Positions 37,303-45,708 of a stretch of DNA of 64,000 nt are shown here, piece by piece; within the stretch, counting starts at the first letter, position 1, and each line of letters opens with the position of its first letter. The notes under the pieces were generated by a model that saw only the letters and a program-made list of their open reading frames with translations, was not told the DNA's origin and made no database searches. Where the stretch lies: contig NZ_CP061204.1 of NCBI RefSeq assembly GCF_014621775.1, positions 1,136,501-1,200,500 of the forward strand. Direction: 5' to 3'. This DNA comes from Stenotrophomonas sp. 169. Lineage in GTDB: Bacteria; Pseudomonadota; Gammaproteobacteria; Xanthomonadales; Xanthomonadaceae. Position numbers and translations under genes: made by a program.

Positions 37303-39546
37303 GTGACAGGCGCAAGCCGGTCGTCCGCTTCGATGCTGAAGATGATCTGCCTGACCGTCGCCATCGCGACGACGCTGGGTTCGGCCGCGCATGCTGCCGA
37401 CCTGGAATTCGACGGCCGCAAGGCGCATGCCGAATCCGTGGCCGGTGGCGGCTTCGTGCTGCACACGCCGGATCGCCAGGTGCGCATTGCCGCGCAGCCG
37501 ATGCGCAGCGACACCGCCAGCCCGACGTTCGACGCCCTGTTTGCGCTTGCGCAGCAGGAAATGGACCAGGACCGCGTGGAGGCGATCCGCGATCCGTCTT
37601 TCGACGAAGGCCGGCCGGTGCCGTGCGACTGCTTCAAGACCGGTGCCAACTGGCCCTACGTATGGACCCGCGATGTGAGCTTCGCTGCCGATCTGGCGCT
37701 GGCGCGGCTGGATCCGCAGCGCACCCGACAGTCACTGCAGTTCAAATTGTCCGAATCACGCGATGGCCATACTGCCGGCCTGTTCGTAGCGCAGGACACC
37801 GGCTCCGGTGGCAGCTGGCCGATCAGCAGCGACCGGGTGGTGTGGTTCCTGGCCGCACGTCATCTGCTGGATGACAAAGGCTTTGCCGAGCAGGTCTGGC
37901 AGGCGCTGCAGGGCACGCTGGCACAGGACCGTGCGATGGTGTTCGACGCCCGCATCGGCCTGTACCGTGGCGAGACGTCATTCCTGGACTGGCGTGAGCA
38001 GACCTATCCCGACTGGACCCGTGAGGACGTGCGCTTCATCGGCGACTCCTTCGCGCTGTCCACCAATGTGCTGCATTACCAGGCCCTGCGGCTCGGCGAG
38101 CAGCTGGCGGGCCAGCACGGTGATGGCACCCGCGCGGCGCAGTACAAGGCCTGGGCCGATGCGCTGGCACCGCAGATCGATGCACGTTTCTGGCGCGAAG
38201 ACGCCGGCCAGTACATGAGCTACATCGGCGAGGCGGCGCATCCGGTGCCCTACGCGAAGTACGACCTGCTGGCCACGTCGCTGGGCGTTCTGGCTGGCGT
38301 GCTGCCAACCGAACGCGCACGCCGCGCGCTTTCGGCGTATCCCGCGAGTGCCGCGGGCAGCCCGGTGGTGTGGCCGCAGGAAGGTAACCAGCCGGTCTAT
38401 CACAACCGCGCGATCTGGCCGTTCGTCAGTGCGTACTCACTGCGTGCCGCGCGGGTGCTCGACGATGCACTGCGGATCCAGCGCGAGATCGAATCGCTGA
38501 TGCGCGGTGCCGCGCTGGCAGGTTCTAACATGGAAAATTACGAACTGCTGACGCAGAAGGTCCACGTCGACGAGGGCGCCCTGAGCGGCCCCGTGGTCAA
38601 CTCCGAGCGCCAGCTATGGTCGGTCGCGGGATACCTCGATATGGTGCTGCAGGGCGTGTTCGGCATGGAATCTGATGGCCGGGTGCAGCCAAAGCTGCCG
38701 GTGGCCCTGGTGCCGGAGCTGTTCGGTGCACGTGAACGGATCACGCTGCAGATGGACGGCAAGCGCTATGTGCTGCTGAAGCCGAAAGCGCTGCAGGGTG
38801 AGCTTTTGATCGCCGGAAAGGTGCAGCGCAGCGGTGACACCACCACCGTGCAGTTGGTGCCGGCCCCCGCGTTGGGGCCCGCGCAGCGCATCGCCGCCGA
38901 CCGCCCAGCTGCGGCCGCAGCTGCCTACGCACCGGCAACACCGGCGGCACCTGTCGCGCGACAGATGGGCACCCACTGGACCATCGGGGTCCCGGCCCAG
39001 CACGTGCTGTGGCGCGATGGTGCCGCGGTCGCCGTACAGGGTGGAGAGATGCATATAGCCAACGACGGCCTGCAGCACTGCCTCAGTCTGACCCACCGCC
39101 AGAACGCGCTGGAATCACTGCACAGCCCGACCACCTGCATCGGCCCGCAGCAGCGCCTGCCTGGGGCGCAGACGTGGTCATGGACGCAGCCCGCTGCGGG
39201 ACGCGTCCGCGTGCGCCTGCAGTTCAACAACCCCAACGGCCCGATCAATACCGGTGTCACCGCCGCGGTGAAGCAACTGGCGGTCACCTGCGCCGGCCAG
39301 CCTGCGCAGTCCCACACGGTGGTGATGCCGCACAGCGTGGCCGTGCAGGAATCCACCGCCGCCGAGTTCGACCTGCCGGCAGGCACGTGCGCGATCCAGC
39401 TGCAGGACGGTTTCAACATGAGCGCGCTGCAGCACTTCGCGCATTACACCGGTGGCAAGGGCGGCCGCGCGGGCGTGCTCAACGACGCCGAGGTCAAGGC
39501 GTTGCTGCTGGTGCCGATCGCCGCCGTGGCAGGGGGCCACCCATGA
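37303..39546 (+). CDS. Six-hairpin glycosidase-like exported protein with C-terminal accessory domain
   Basis: I prefer the GTG at 37303, preceded by a GAGGGAGGGAGG ribosome-binding site; the next ATG is at 37333. The 747-residue protein has a signal peptide (GSAAHA-AD) and an (alpha/alpha)6-barrel domain with WPYVWTRDVSFAADLALARLDP, WREQTYPDWTREDVRFIGDSFALSTN and VWPQEGNQPVYHNRAIWPF. A Pro/Ala linker (PAAAAAAYAPATPAAP) leads to a beta-rich C-terminal domain. This set resembles glucoamylase/GH63-like six-hairpin folds, but I cannot assign a numbered family. It heads the operon with the MFS transporter and secreted GH13 enzyme (four-base overlap), so an alpha-glucan substrate is inferred. Confidence 0.75.
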   Translation: MTGASRSSASMLKMICLTVAIATTLGSAAHAADLEFDGRKAHAESVAGGGFVLHTPDRQVRIAAQPMRSDTASPTFDALFALAQQEMDQDRVEAIRDPSFDEGRPVPCDCFKTGANWPYVWTRDVSFAADLALARLDPQRTRQSLQFKLSESRDGHTAGLFVAQDTGSGGSWPISSDRVVWFLAARHLLDDKGFAEQVWQALQGTLAQDRAMVFDARIGLYRGETSFLDWREQTYPDWTREDVRFIGDSFALSTNVLHYQALRLGEQLAGQHGDGTRAAQYKAWADALAPQIDARFWREDAGQYMSYIGEAAHPVPYAKYDLLATSLGVLAGVLPTERARRALSAYPASAAGSPVVWPQEGNQPVYHNRAIWPFVSAYSLRAARVLDDALRIQREIESLMRGAALAGSNMENYELLTQKVHVDEGALSGPVVNSERQLWSVAGYLDMVLQGVFGMESDGRVQPKLPVALVPELFGARERITLQMDGKRYVLLKPKALQGELLIAGKVQRSGDTTTVQLVPAPALGPAQRIAADRPAAAAAAYAPATPAAPVARQMGTHWTIGVPAQHVLWRDGAAVAVQGGEMHIANDGLQHCLSLTHRQNALESLHSPTTCIGPQQRLPGAQTWSWTQPAAGRVRVRLQFNNPNGPINTGVTAAVKQLAVTCAGQPAQSHTVVMPHSVAVQESTAAEFDLPAGTCAIQLQDGFNMSALQHFAHYTGGKGGRAGVLNDAEVKALLLVPIAAVAGGHP

Positions 39547-41042
39547 GCCGTCCCGCTGTTGCCCGTCCTCACAAACCCCAGCTGTCGTTCTGGCAGATCT
39601 GGAACATGTGCTTCGGTTTCCTCGGTATCCAGTTCGGCTTCGCGCTGCAGAACGCCAACGCCAGCCGCATCTTCGAAACCTTGGGCGCGTCGATGGAAGC
39701 CGTGCCCGGTCTGTGGATCGCTGCGCCACTGACGGGTCTGCTGGTGCAGCCGATCGTCGGCTATCTGTCCGACCGCACCTGGACGCGCTGGGGACGTCGC
39801 CGCCCCTTCTTCATGATCGGCGCGGTGCTGACCACGCTGGCCCTGCTGGTGATGCCCAACTCGCCGACGCTGTGGATCGCGGCGGGTACGCTGTGGGTGC
39901 TGGATGCGTCCATCAATGTGTCGATGGAGCCGTTCCGTGCCTTCGTCGGTGACCAGCTGGCACCGCGCCAGCGCCCCACCGGGTTCGCGATGCAGAGTTT
40001 CTTCATCGGGGTGGGCGCCATCGTGGCCAGCTTCCTGCCCTTCATCCTGGCCCACTTCGGCGTGGCCAATACCGCCGCGCCGGGCGAAGTGCCGGACACC
40101 GTGCGCTATGCGTTCTACTTCGGTGCGGTGGTGCTGCTGGCGGCGATCACCTGGACAGTGCTGAGCACGCGCGAATACTCCCCGACCGAGCTGGCCGGCT
40201 TTGCCGATGCCGAGCCCCCGCACGCGCACGCGGTAGCCGCGCGCGGTGTGCCGCCATGGGCGCAGATTGTGCTGTGGCTGCTGGTGGGGGGCGTTCTTGC
40301 GGCACTGATCGCCTGGCAGGGCGGCGACAAGATGCTGTACGCCCTGGCGGGGCTATGTGCCGCTTACGGCGTGCTGCTGGGCATTGCCCGCTTGCTTCCC
40401 GGCACGCACATGCTGGCGACCATCGTCGACGACCTGCGCAACATGCCGGGCACCATGCGGCGGCTGGCGTGGGTGCAGTTCTTCTCGTGGTTCGCGCTTT
40501 TCGCGATGTGGATCTACACCACGGCGGCGGTGGCCGGCACCCATTTCGGCTCCACCGATCCGCAGTCGGCCGCCTACAACGAAGGCGCGAACTGGGTCGG
40601 CGTGCTGTTTGGTGCCTACAACGGATTCGCCGCGTTGGCTGCGTTGGTGATCCCGTTGATGGTGCGTGCCATCGGCCTGCGCTGGAGCCACCTGGTGAAC
40701 CTGTGGCTGGGAGGTGCCGGTCTGGTGTCGATGATGTTCATCGACGATCCGCACTGGCTGCTGTTGTCGATGGTGGGCGTGGGCTTTGCCTGGGCCTCCA
40801 TCCTGTCCCTGCCGTATGCCCTGCTGTCGGACAGTGTGCCGGCGGCGAAGATGGGCGTGTACATGGGTATCTTCAATTTCTTCATCGTGATCCCGCAGCT
40901 GGTGGCCGCCAGCGCGCTCGGCTTTGCGCTGCGTGCGTGGCTGGGTGGCCAACCGATGCAGGTACTGGTGCTGGGCGGCTGCAGCCTGCTCGTGGCCGGC
41001 CTGTGCGTGCTGCGTGTTCCGTCCCGTCCGGAGGTGGTGTGA
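39543..41042 (+). CDS. MFS maltose/sucrose-type sugar transporter
   Basis: The 499-residue protein has 12 predicted transmembrane helices. Motifs PIVGYLSDRTWTRWGRRRPFFMIGA and IWVLDASINVSMEPFRAFVGDQL-type segments (here LWVLDASINVSMEPFRA) are those of the GPH/SUT-like sugar:cation symporters (plant SUC, Caulobacter MalY). It imports disaccharides such as maltose across the inner membrane. It overlaps the upstream six-hairpin gene by four bases (ATGA) and the downstream GH13 gene by one base (TGATG), a tightly coupled operon. Confidence 0.9.
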   Translation: MSRPAVARPHKPQLSFWQIWNMCFGFLGIQFGFALQNANASRIFETLGASMEAVPGLWIAAPLTGLLVQPIVGYLSDRTWTRWGRRRPFFMIGAVLTTLALLVMPNSPTLWIAAGTLWVLDASINVSMEPFRAFVGDQLAPRQRPTGFAMQSFFIGVGAIVASFLPFILAHFGVANTAAPGEVPDTVRYAFYFGAVVLLAAITWTVLSTREYSPTELAGFADAEPPHAHAVAARGVPPWAQIVLWLLVGGVLAALIAWQGGDKMLYALAGLCAAYGVLLGIARLLPGTHMLATIVDDLRNMPGTMRRLAWVQFFSWFALFAMWIYTTAAVAGTHFGSTDPQSAAYNEGANWVGVLFGAYNGFAALAALVIPLMVRAIGLRWSHLVNLWLGGAGLVSMMFIDDPHWLLLSMVGVGFAWASILSLPYALLSDSVPAAKMGVYMGIFNFFIVIPQLVAASALGFALRAWLGGQPMQVLVLGGCSLLVAGLCVLRVPSRPEVV

Positions 41043-42760
41043 TGCGTGTGCGTCTGTCTGTTGCGGTAGGTTTCGCCCTGGTCGCTGGCCAAGCGCTCGC
41101 CGCGCCGCGCCCGGAGTACGTGGGTACCACCGAACCGTTCGCCAGTGATGCGGTGTACTTCGTGGTCACTGACCGCTTCGTCAACGGCGACCCGTCCAAC
41201 GACCACCGTGATCAGGGCGGCAAACATCCGACCTTTGATATCCCGGTGCCGTGCCCGGACAAGGTGGATGGCAACATCGGTTACCTCGGTGGTGACTTCA
41301 AGGGCGTGCTGGACAACGCGGAGTACATCCGCAACCTGGGCTTCGGCGCGGTGTGGATCACCCCCATCGTCGACAATCCGGACCAGGCGTTCACCGGCAG
41401 CAAAGAGATCAGCTGCACCAGCACCCTGACCGACCGCGGCAAGACCGGGTATCACGGGTACTGGGGCACCAACTTCTACAAGGTGGACGAGCACCTGCCC
41501 AGCGCCGGCCTGCAGTTCGCCGACTTCACCAAGGGCCTGCACGCGGCCAAGTTGAAGGTGGTGCTGGATATCGTCGGCAACCACGGCTCGCCGTCCTGGA
41601 CGATGCCGGTGCGCCAGCCCCAGTTCGGGCAGATCTTCGACAAGGACGGCACGCTGATCGCCGACCACGAAAACCAGGCACCGCAGCAGCTGGACCCGGA
41701 GCACAACCCGCTGCACGCGTTCTACAACAACATCGGGCCGGTGGATGCGTCCAAGGGCTCGATCTTCGACGGCAACCTGGCCGAGCTCGGCGATTTCAAC
41801 GAACACAATCCGGCGGTGATGGATTACCTGGTCGGCGCTTACCTGCAGTGGACCGCACAGGGCGTGGATGCACTGCGCATCGATACCATCGGCTGGCTGC
41901 CGCACCCGTGGTGGAACGAGTTCGTGCGCCGCGTGCGCGCCGAGCACCCGGGCATGTTCATGTTCGGCGAAGCGTTCGACTACGACGCGGCGAAGATCGC
42001 CGAGCACACGTGGCCGGCGAACGCGAACGTCAGCGTGCTGGATTTCCCCTCGCGTGGGGCGATGGAGGAGACGTTCGGCTTGAAGCAGAAGGGATTCGAG
42101 ACGCTGGCCGAGCCGCTGCACCTGCTGGGCGGACCGTACGCCAACCCGTACGAGCTGATGAGCTTCTACGACAACCACGACATGCCGCGGCTGGATGCCA
42201 GCGATGCGGGCTTCATCGATGCGAACAACTGGCTGTTCACCGCGCGCGGTATTCCGGTGCTGTACTACGGATCGGAAACCGGCTTCATGCGCGGCCGCGC
42301 CGAGCACGCGGGGAACCGTGCGTACTTCGGCCAGCCGCGCGTAGATGCCGCGCCGCAGAGTCCGATTTTCGGCCCGCTGCAGCGCGTGGCGAAGCTGCGC
42401 GAAGCCACCCCGGCGCTGCAGCGCGGCCTGCAGGTCAATGAACGCCTGCAGGGCAATGAGGCGGTATTCTTCCGCGTGCTGCAGTACGACGGGATCAAGC
42501 AAACGGCCCTTGTGCTGTTGAACAAGGGGGACACGAACGCGCGCATGGAGGTGACCCGCTACGTGCAGCCCGGCACCTGGCGCGACGCACTGGACGGCGG
42601 CAGCGTGGAAGTTTCCGGCACCCTGCAAGCCGATGTCCCCGCGCATGGCATCAAGGTGTTCGTGCTCGACGCGCCCGTGCAGCAGGACGCCCTGCGCGCC
42701 GAGCTCGACCGCGCCATGTCCGACCAGCACGCCCGTAGCCGAAAGCTGGCCACCCCCTGA
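41042..42760 (+). CDS. Secreted GH13 alpha-amylase/cyclomaltodextrinase-like enzyme
   Basis: The 572-residue enzyme has a signal peptide (GFALVAGQALA-AP). GH13 core regions: AVYFVVTDRFVNGDPSND, GYHGYWGTNFYKVDEH, nucleophile D281 (GVDALRIDTIGW), acid/base E310 (MFMFGEAFDY) and D380 (SFYDNHDMPRLD). Its ratio of domains resembles CGTase/cyclomaltodextrinase-type amylases. It ends with a beta-sandwich domain and lacks a starch-binding module. It is the last gene of the operon and would generate short maltodextrins for the MFS carrier and GH97/GH13 glucosidases. Confidence 0.9.
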   Translation: MRVRLSVAVGFALVAGQALAAPRPEYVGTTEPFASDAVYFVVTDRFVNGDPSNDHRDQGGKHPTFDIPVPCPDKVDGNIGYLGGDFKGVLDNAEYIRNLGFGAVWITPIVDNPDQAFTGSKEISCTSTLTDRGKTGYHGYWGTNFYKVDEHLPSAGLQFADFTKGLHAAKLKVVLDIVGNHGSPSWTMPVRQPQFGQIFDKDGTLIADHENQAPQQLDPEHNPLHAFYNNIGPVDASKGSIFDGNLAELGDFNEHNPAVMDYLVGAYLQWTAQGVDALRIDTIGWLPHPWWNEFVRRVRAEHPGMFMFGEAFDYDAAKIAEHTWPANANVSVLDFPSRGAMEETFGLKQKGFETLAEPLHLLGGPYANPYELMSFYDNHDMPRLDASDAGFIDANNWLFTARGIPVLYYGSETGFMRGRAEHAGNRAYFGQPRVDAAPQSPIFGPLQRVAKLREATPALQRGLQVNERLQGNEAVFFRVLQYDGIKQTALVLLNKGDTNARMEVTRYVQPGTWRDALDGGSVEVSGTLQADVPAHGIKVFVLDAPVQQDALRAELDRAMSDQHARSRKLATP

Positions 42761-42782
42761 CCATTCCGCACCTGCGTCGGTG

Positions 42783-42915
42783 TGTGACGACCGTTGGTCG
42801 TCACGCTGTTGCCCCCGCTCCGGTAGTGACGGCCGCTGGCCGTCATGCACTTGCTCTTGAATCACCCACCACGGCAGCCCGGCACCCCGTTCTGACGGCC
42901 AGCGGCCGTCACTAC
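42783..42915. repeat. Group of three SMAG-type palindromes
   Basis: Elements at 42783-42803 (GTGACGACC/GGTCGTCAC), 42823-42846 (GTAGTGACGGCC/GGCCGTC) and an inverted copy at about 42893-42915 ending CACTAC, located between the GH13 enzyme and sseB. Confidence 0.85.
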
Positions 42916-42976
42916 CCGATATCTGCGTCGCGGCGCTGGGTACAATCACGCTTCCGCCCGCCGTGCTCCACCCGCC

Positions 42977-43357
42977 ATGACCGACCTCCCGCCCAAGACC
43001 CCGATCGAAACCCTGCTGCAGACCGCCATGGCCGGCCAATTGCCGATCAAGGCCTTTATGCAGGCCTTCGTCGCCTCCGAGGTGGTGCTGCTCACCGGTA
43101 GCTTGGTCACCCCCGATGGCAGCGGCTTCGACCCGCTGCTGTTCGACAAGCAGGGCGTGCTGCACGTCGCCGTGTTCACCGATCCGGCGCGTGTCGGTTT
43201 CCATTCCGAACAGGCCCCGCACCAGATCCGCTGGCTGATGCTCGACGTGCTGCGCCGCGTACCGGGCGGCTATGGCGTGGTGATCAATCCGGGCACGACG
43301 CTGGGCTTTGAGATTTCGCCTGCGGGTGTGGGTGAAATACTCAAAGACTTCGCGTAA
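42977..43357 (+). CDS. SseB family protein
   Basis: The 126-residue protein has the SseB-domain pattern: PIKAFMQAFVASEVVLLTGS, PLLFDKQGVLHVAVFTDPARV, then IRWLMLDVLRRVPGGYGVVINPGTTLGFEISPAGVGEIL. The domain was named for the N-terminal part of the enteric SseB enhancer; its molecular role is unknown. A decayed copy of its last 110 bases lies downstream at 43494-43606. Confidence 0.85.
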   Translation: MTDLPPKTPIETLLQTAMAGQLPIKAFMQAFVASEVVLLTGSLVTPDGSGFDPLLFDKQGVLHVAVFTDPARVGFHSEQAPHQIRWLMLDVLRRVPGGYGVVINPGTTLGFEISPAGVGEILKDFA

Positions 43358-43425
43358 TGGTAGCCGTCCCGAAGTCCGGCGCCCTGGCAATGAAGTACGT
43401 CGCGTTGGGCGGGACCCTTCTGTCG

Positions 43426-43481
43426 GTAGAGCCGACTTCAGTCGGCTGCTCTGCAAGGAAGCCGACTGAAGTCGGCTCTAC
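43426..43481. repeat. Inverted GTAG/CTAC hairpin repeat
   Basis: GTAGAGCCGACTTCAGTCGGCT and, after a short spacer, AGCCGACTGAAGTCGGCTCTAC form mutual inverted repeats, each with its own GCCGACTTCAGTCGGC stem. The repeat separates sseB from the duplicated sseB tail. Confidence 0.85.
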
Positions 43482-43493
43482 CTGCGCCCGACT

Positions 43494-43606
43494 GATGCCG
43501 CCGCGTACCGGGCGGCTATGGCGTGGTGATCAATCCCGGCACCACGTTGGGGTTTGAGATATCGCCTCCGGGCGCTGGTTAAATCCTCAAGGGCTTCGCA
43601 GCGTAG
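43494..43606 (+). pseudogene. Decayed duplicate of the sseB 3-prime end
   Basis: CCGCGTACCGGGCGGCTATG through GGTTTGAGAT matches sseB 43254-43313 closely and continues to the TAA region. Substitutions bring an early stop in the sseB frame (GGTTAA where sseB has GGTGAA). No start or RBS is present. It is a short local duplication adjacent to the hairpin repeat at 43426-43481. Confidence 0.8.
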
Positions 43607-43770
43607 TAGCAGTTCGATCAAATTTTGCATCGCCGGACAGGCCAGCTTTGCGTAAATTGGATCATTGAATCGGGCGTTGGCGTGATCCCCAGGTCAGATA
43701 TGGGCGACCAGCAGACCGTCGCTGTTTTTGATCACCTTCCGGTGATTGCTCAACTGAACTGGAGTGTTTA

Positions 43771-44256
43771 ATGGTTGATTTCGTCAAGGCGCTCCGTCAG
43801 GGGATGGCAGCCAAAGAAAATGCCGACAAGAACCAAGAGGAGATCAGGGGAATTCTGGCCAAGGCGAGCGCGCAGTTCGTAGAGGCAGGTTTACCGGGAT
43901 TCGCTTTCAAGGTCGATTCGGTCATGAAGCTGACGGCGGATTCATTGAAGAAGCAGCGCGCTGGTATGCTTGGCATGACGCTCGGCGACAGGCTTGAATA
44001 CGAGCATTCTCACTACGTTCTGAAGGCCATGATTGGAGATCATGGAGTTGAACTTTGCGAGTGGGGTCGATCGGATGGGGGTTACCCGATCAAGCTGAAA
44101 TACTCTGGTCGTGAAGTGACATGCCGTGACGGGGGCGGACTCGAAGTTGCGTTGACCGAGCTGTTGGCGACCGCATACGCTGGCAGAGAAATTGCCAAGC
44201 TCTTGACCGAGGCGGGCGCTACGATGCCGAGGCTGACGTCGGCAAGTCTCGAATAG
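43771..44256 (+). CDS. Hypothetical protein of lower GC content
   Basis: The 161-residue protein has an A/T-richer codon use than its neighbours and a plain RBS (CTGGAG) 8 bases before the ATG. The N-terminal half is charged and helical (KENADKNQEEIRGILAKASAQFVEAGLP), the C-terminal half beta-rich (GVELCEWGRSDGGYPIKLKYSGREVTCRDGGG). There is no signal or membrane segment. I do not recognise a family. Its base composition and its position beside a hairpin repeat and a duplicated gene tail suggest a locally acquired gene. Confidence 0.6.
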   Translation: MVDFVKALRQGMAAKENADKNQEEIRGILAKASAQFVEAGLPGFAFKVDSVMKLTADSLKKQRAGMLGMTLGDRLEYEHSHYVLKAMIGDHGVELCEWGRSDGGYPIKLKYSGREVTCRDGGGLEVALTELLATAYAGREIAKLLTEAGATMPRLTSASLE

Positions 44257-44324
44257 ACTGATGAACGATCCAGAGCGCGCGCGCGTCAGCGCACTCTGGA
44301 ACAGCGTTTACAGACGGCGACGCG

Positions 44325-44672
44325 TCACCCGGCGTCAGGCTTTTCATGTGGATACCACACCAGTGAACTGCCATTGTTCAGTGCTTCTTCGTAGAAGCAG
44401 GCAAAGCCGCGGTAACTGTCCGTGTTCAGCACGTCTACCTGAAGCCTGCCGCAGCGCATGTTCTGGATTTCATGCATGCCGAACTGCTCGCATTCGGCCA
44501 GTGCTGCCTCGAACGCGTCCTCCTCGCTGGACTGGGTGAGGAAGAGCATGCAGTTGTGGCGCTGACCGACCTCCGGTGCATTCCAATCGAAGGCCGCAGT
44601 GCCGGAGTATTCCCCAGAGAATCGGTACACCATCACTACCCGGTCTGGCACATCTTCAGCCGCCATCATCAT
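44325..44672 (-). CDS. Hypothetical protein downstream of the LacI regulator
   Basis: The 115-residue acidic protein starts with three consecutive methionines (44666-44672); any start overlaps the stop of the LacI gene by 11-17 bases. Segments RHNCMLFLTQSSEEDAFEAALAECEQFGMHEIQN and DSYRGFACFYEEALNNGSSLVWYP are protein-like, with no signal or membrane helix. I cannot name a family. The overlap with the upstream gene suggests co-transcription. Confidence 0.6.
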   Translation of the reverse strand: MMMAAEDVPDRVVMVYRFSGEYSGTAAFDWNAPEVGQRHNCMLFLTQSSEEDAFEAALAECEQFGMHEIQNMRCGRLQVDVLNTDSYRGFACFYEEALNNGSSLVWYPHEKPDAG

Positions 44673-45708
44673 CCTTTCTGCACCGCTGCGATGATTCGCG
44701 CAGCACCAGTTTCACCGGGATGCTCATCCCCTCGGCGGTTTCACCGGCCACCAGCGCTAACAGTTTTTCCACCAGCAGTTGCCCCGCCTGCTTGGTGTCC
44801 TGCGCGACGGTGGTCAGCGGGGGCGATACGGAAGCGGCCAGCGGAATGTCATCGAACCCGGTGACCATGACGTCCTGCGGCACGCGCAGGCCGTGTTCGC
44901 GCAGGGCGCGCAGTGCGCCGATTGCGATCAGGTCACTGGCCGCGCAGATCGCATCGAACGGCACATCACGCGCCAGCAGTACTTCGCAGGCGGTCTGGCC
45001 ATACTCTTCAGTGGTGATCGCATCGACCTGCAGCTGCGGATCGGCCAGCAGGCCGCGAGCTTCGAGCGCGGCGACATGTCCGCGATAACGTTCCTCGAAC
45101 TCCGGGTAATGGCTGGACGCGTGGCCCAGGAAGGCGATACGCGTGCAGCCCTGGTCGAGCAGATGGGCGGTGATGTCGAAGCCGCCCTGGTAGTTGTCGC
45201 TGCCGATCGACACGCCGGGCTGGCCGGGCAGGGCGGCGCCCCAGCGCACGAAATGCGTGCCTTGCGCCACCAGCCGCTGCAGGCGAGTCAGGGACTCGTG
45301 GTAATCGCCGTAGCCGAGCAGGATGATGCCGTCGGCCTTGTTGCTGTCTTCGTAATCAGTATGCCAATCGGTGGACAGCTGCTGGAACGACACCAGCAGG
45401 TCGCGGCCGTGCAGCGCGCAGGCGCGGGTGATCGAACCCAGCATGGCGTGGAAGAATGGATTGATCAGCGAATCGTCGGTGGTGGGGTCTTCGAAGAACA
45501 GCAGCGCCAGCGTGCCGGCATTGCGCAGGCGCAGGCTGGAGGCGTTCTTGTCCACCTTGTAGTTCAGCTCGCGGGCGATGGCGATGATGCGCTCGCGGGT
45601 TTCGGCATTGACCATCGGGCTGCCGCGCAGGGCACGCGACACCGTGGGCTGGGATACCCCGGCCAAGTGGGCGATGTCCAAGGACGTGGCTTTGCCTTTG
45701 ATGGTCAT
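44656..45708 (-). CDS. LacI-family transcriptional regulator, candidate maltose regulator
   Basis: The 350-residue protein has an N-terminal helix-turn-helix (TSLDIAHLAGVSQPTVSRAL, residues 8-27) and hinge region, then a periplasmic-binding-protein-like ligand domain (FFHAMLGSITRACALHGRDL, VSIGSDNYQGGFDITAHLL, MVTGFDDIPLAASVSPPLTTVAQDTKQAG). It lies 1.9 kb from the last gene of the alpha-glucan locus, whose three promoters share a LacI-type palindrome (TGAATACGTATGCA). It is the nearest regulator and probably binds those sites. No copy of that operator appears before its own gene. Confidence 0.88.
   Translation of the reverse strand: MTIKGKATSLDIAHLAGVSQPTVSRALRGSPMVNAETRERIIAIARELNYKVDKNASSLRLRNAGTLALLFFEDPTTDDSLINPFFHAMLGSITRACALHGRDLLVSFQQLSTDWHTDYEDSNKADGIILLGYGDYHESLTRLQRLVAQGTHFVRWGAALPGQPGVSIGSDNYQGGFDITAHLLDQGCTRIAFLGHASSHYPEFEERYRGHVAALEARGLLADPQLQVDAITTEEYGQTACEVLLARDVPFDAICAASDLIAIGALRALREHGLRVPQDVMVTGFDDIPLAASVSPPLTTVAQDTKQAGQLLVEKLLALVAGETAEGMSIPVKLVLRESSQRCRKDDDGG

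Noticed and set aside
40616..43456. 946-codon minus-strand frame across the GH13 enzyme and SMAG repeats
   Set aside because: Antisense to the MFS carrier, secreted GH13 and sseB genes, with His/Arg/Gln-rich shadow composition and no signatures.
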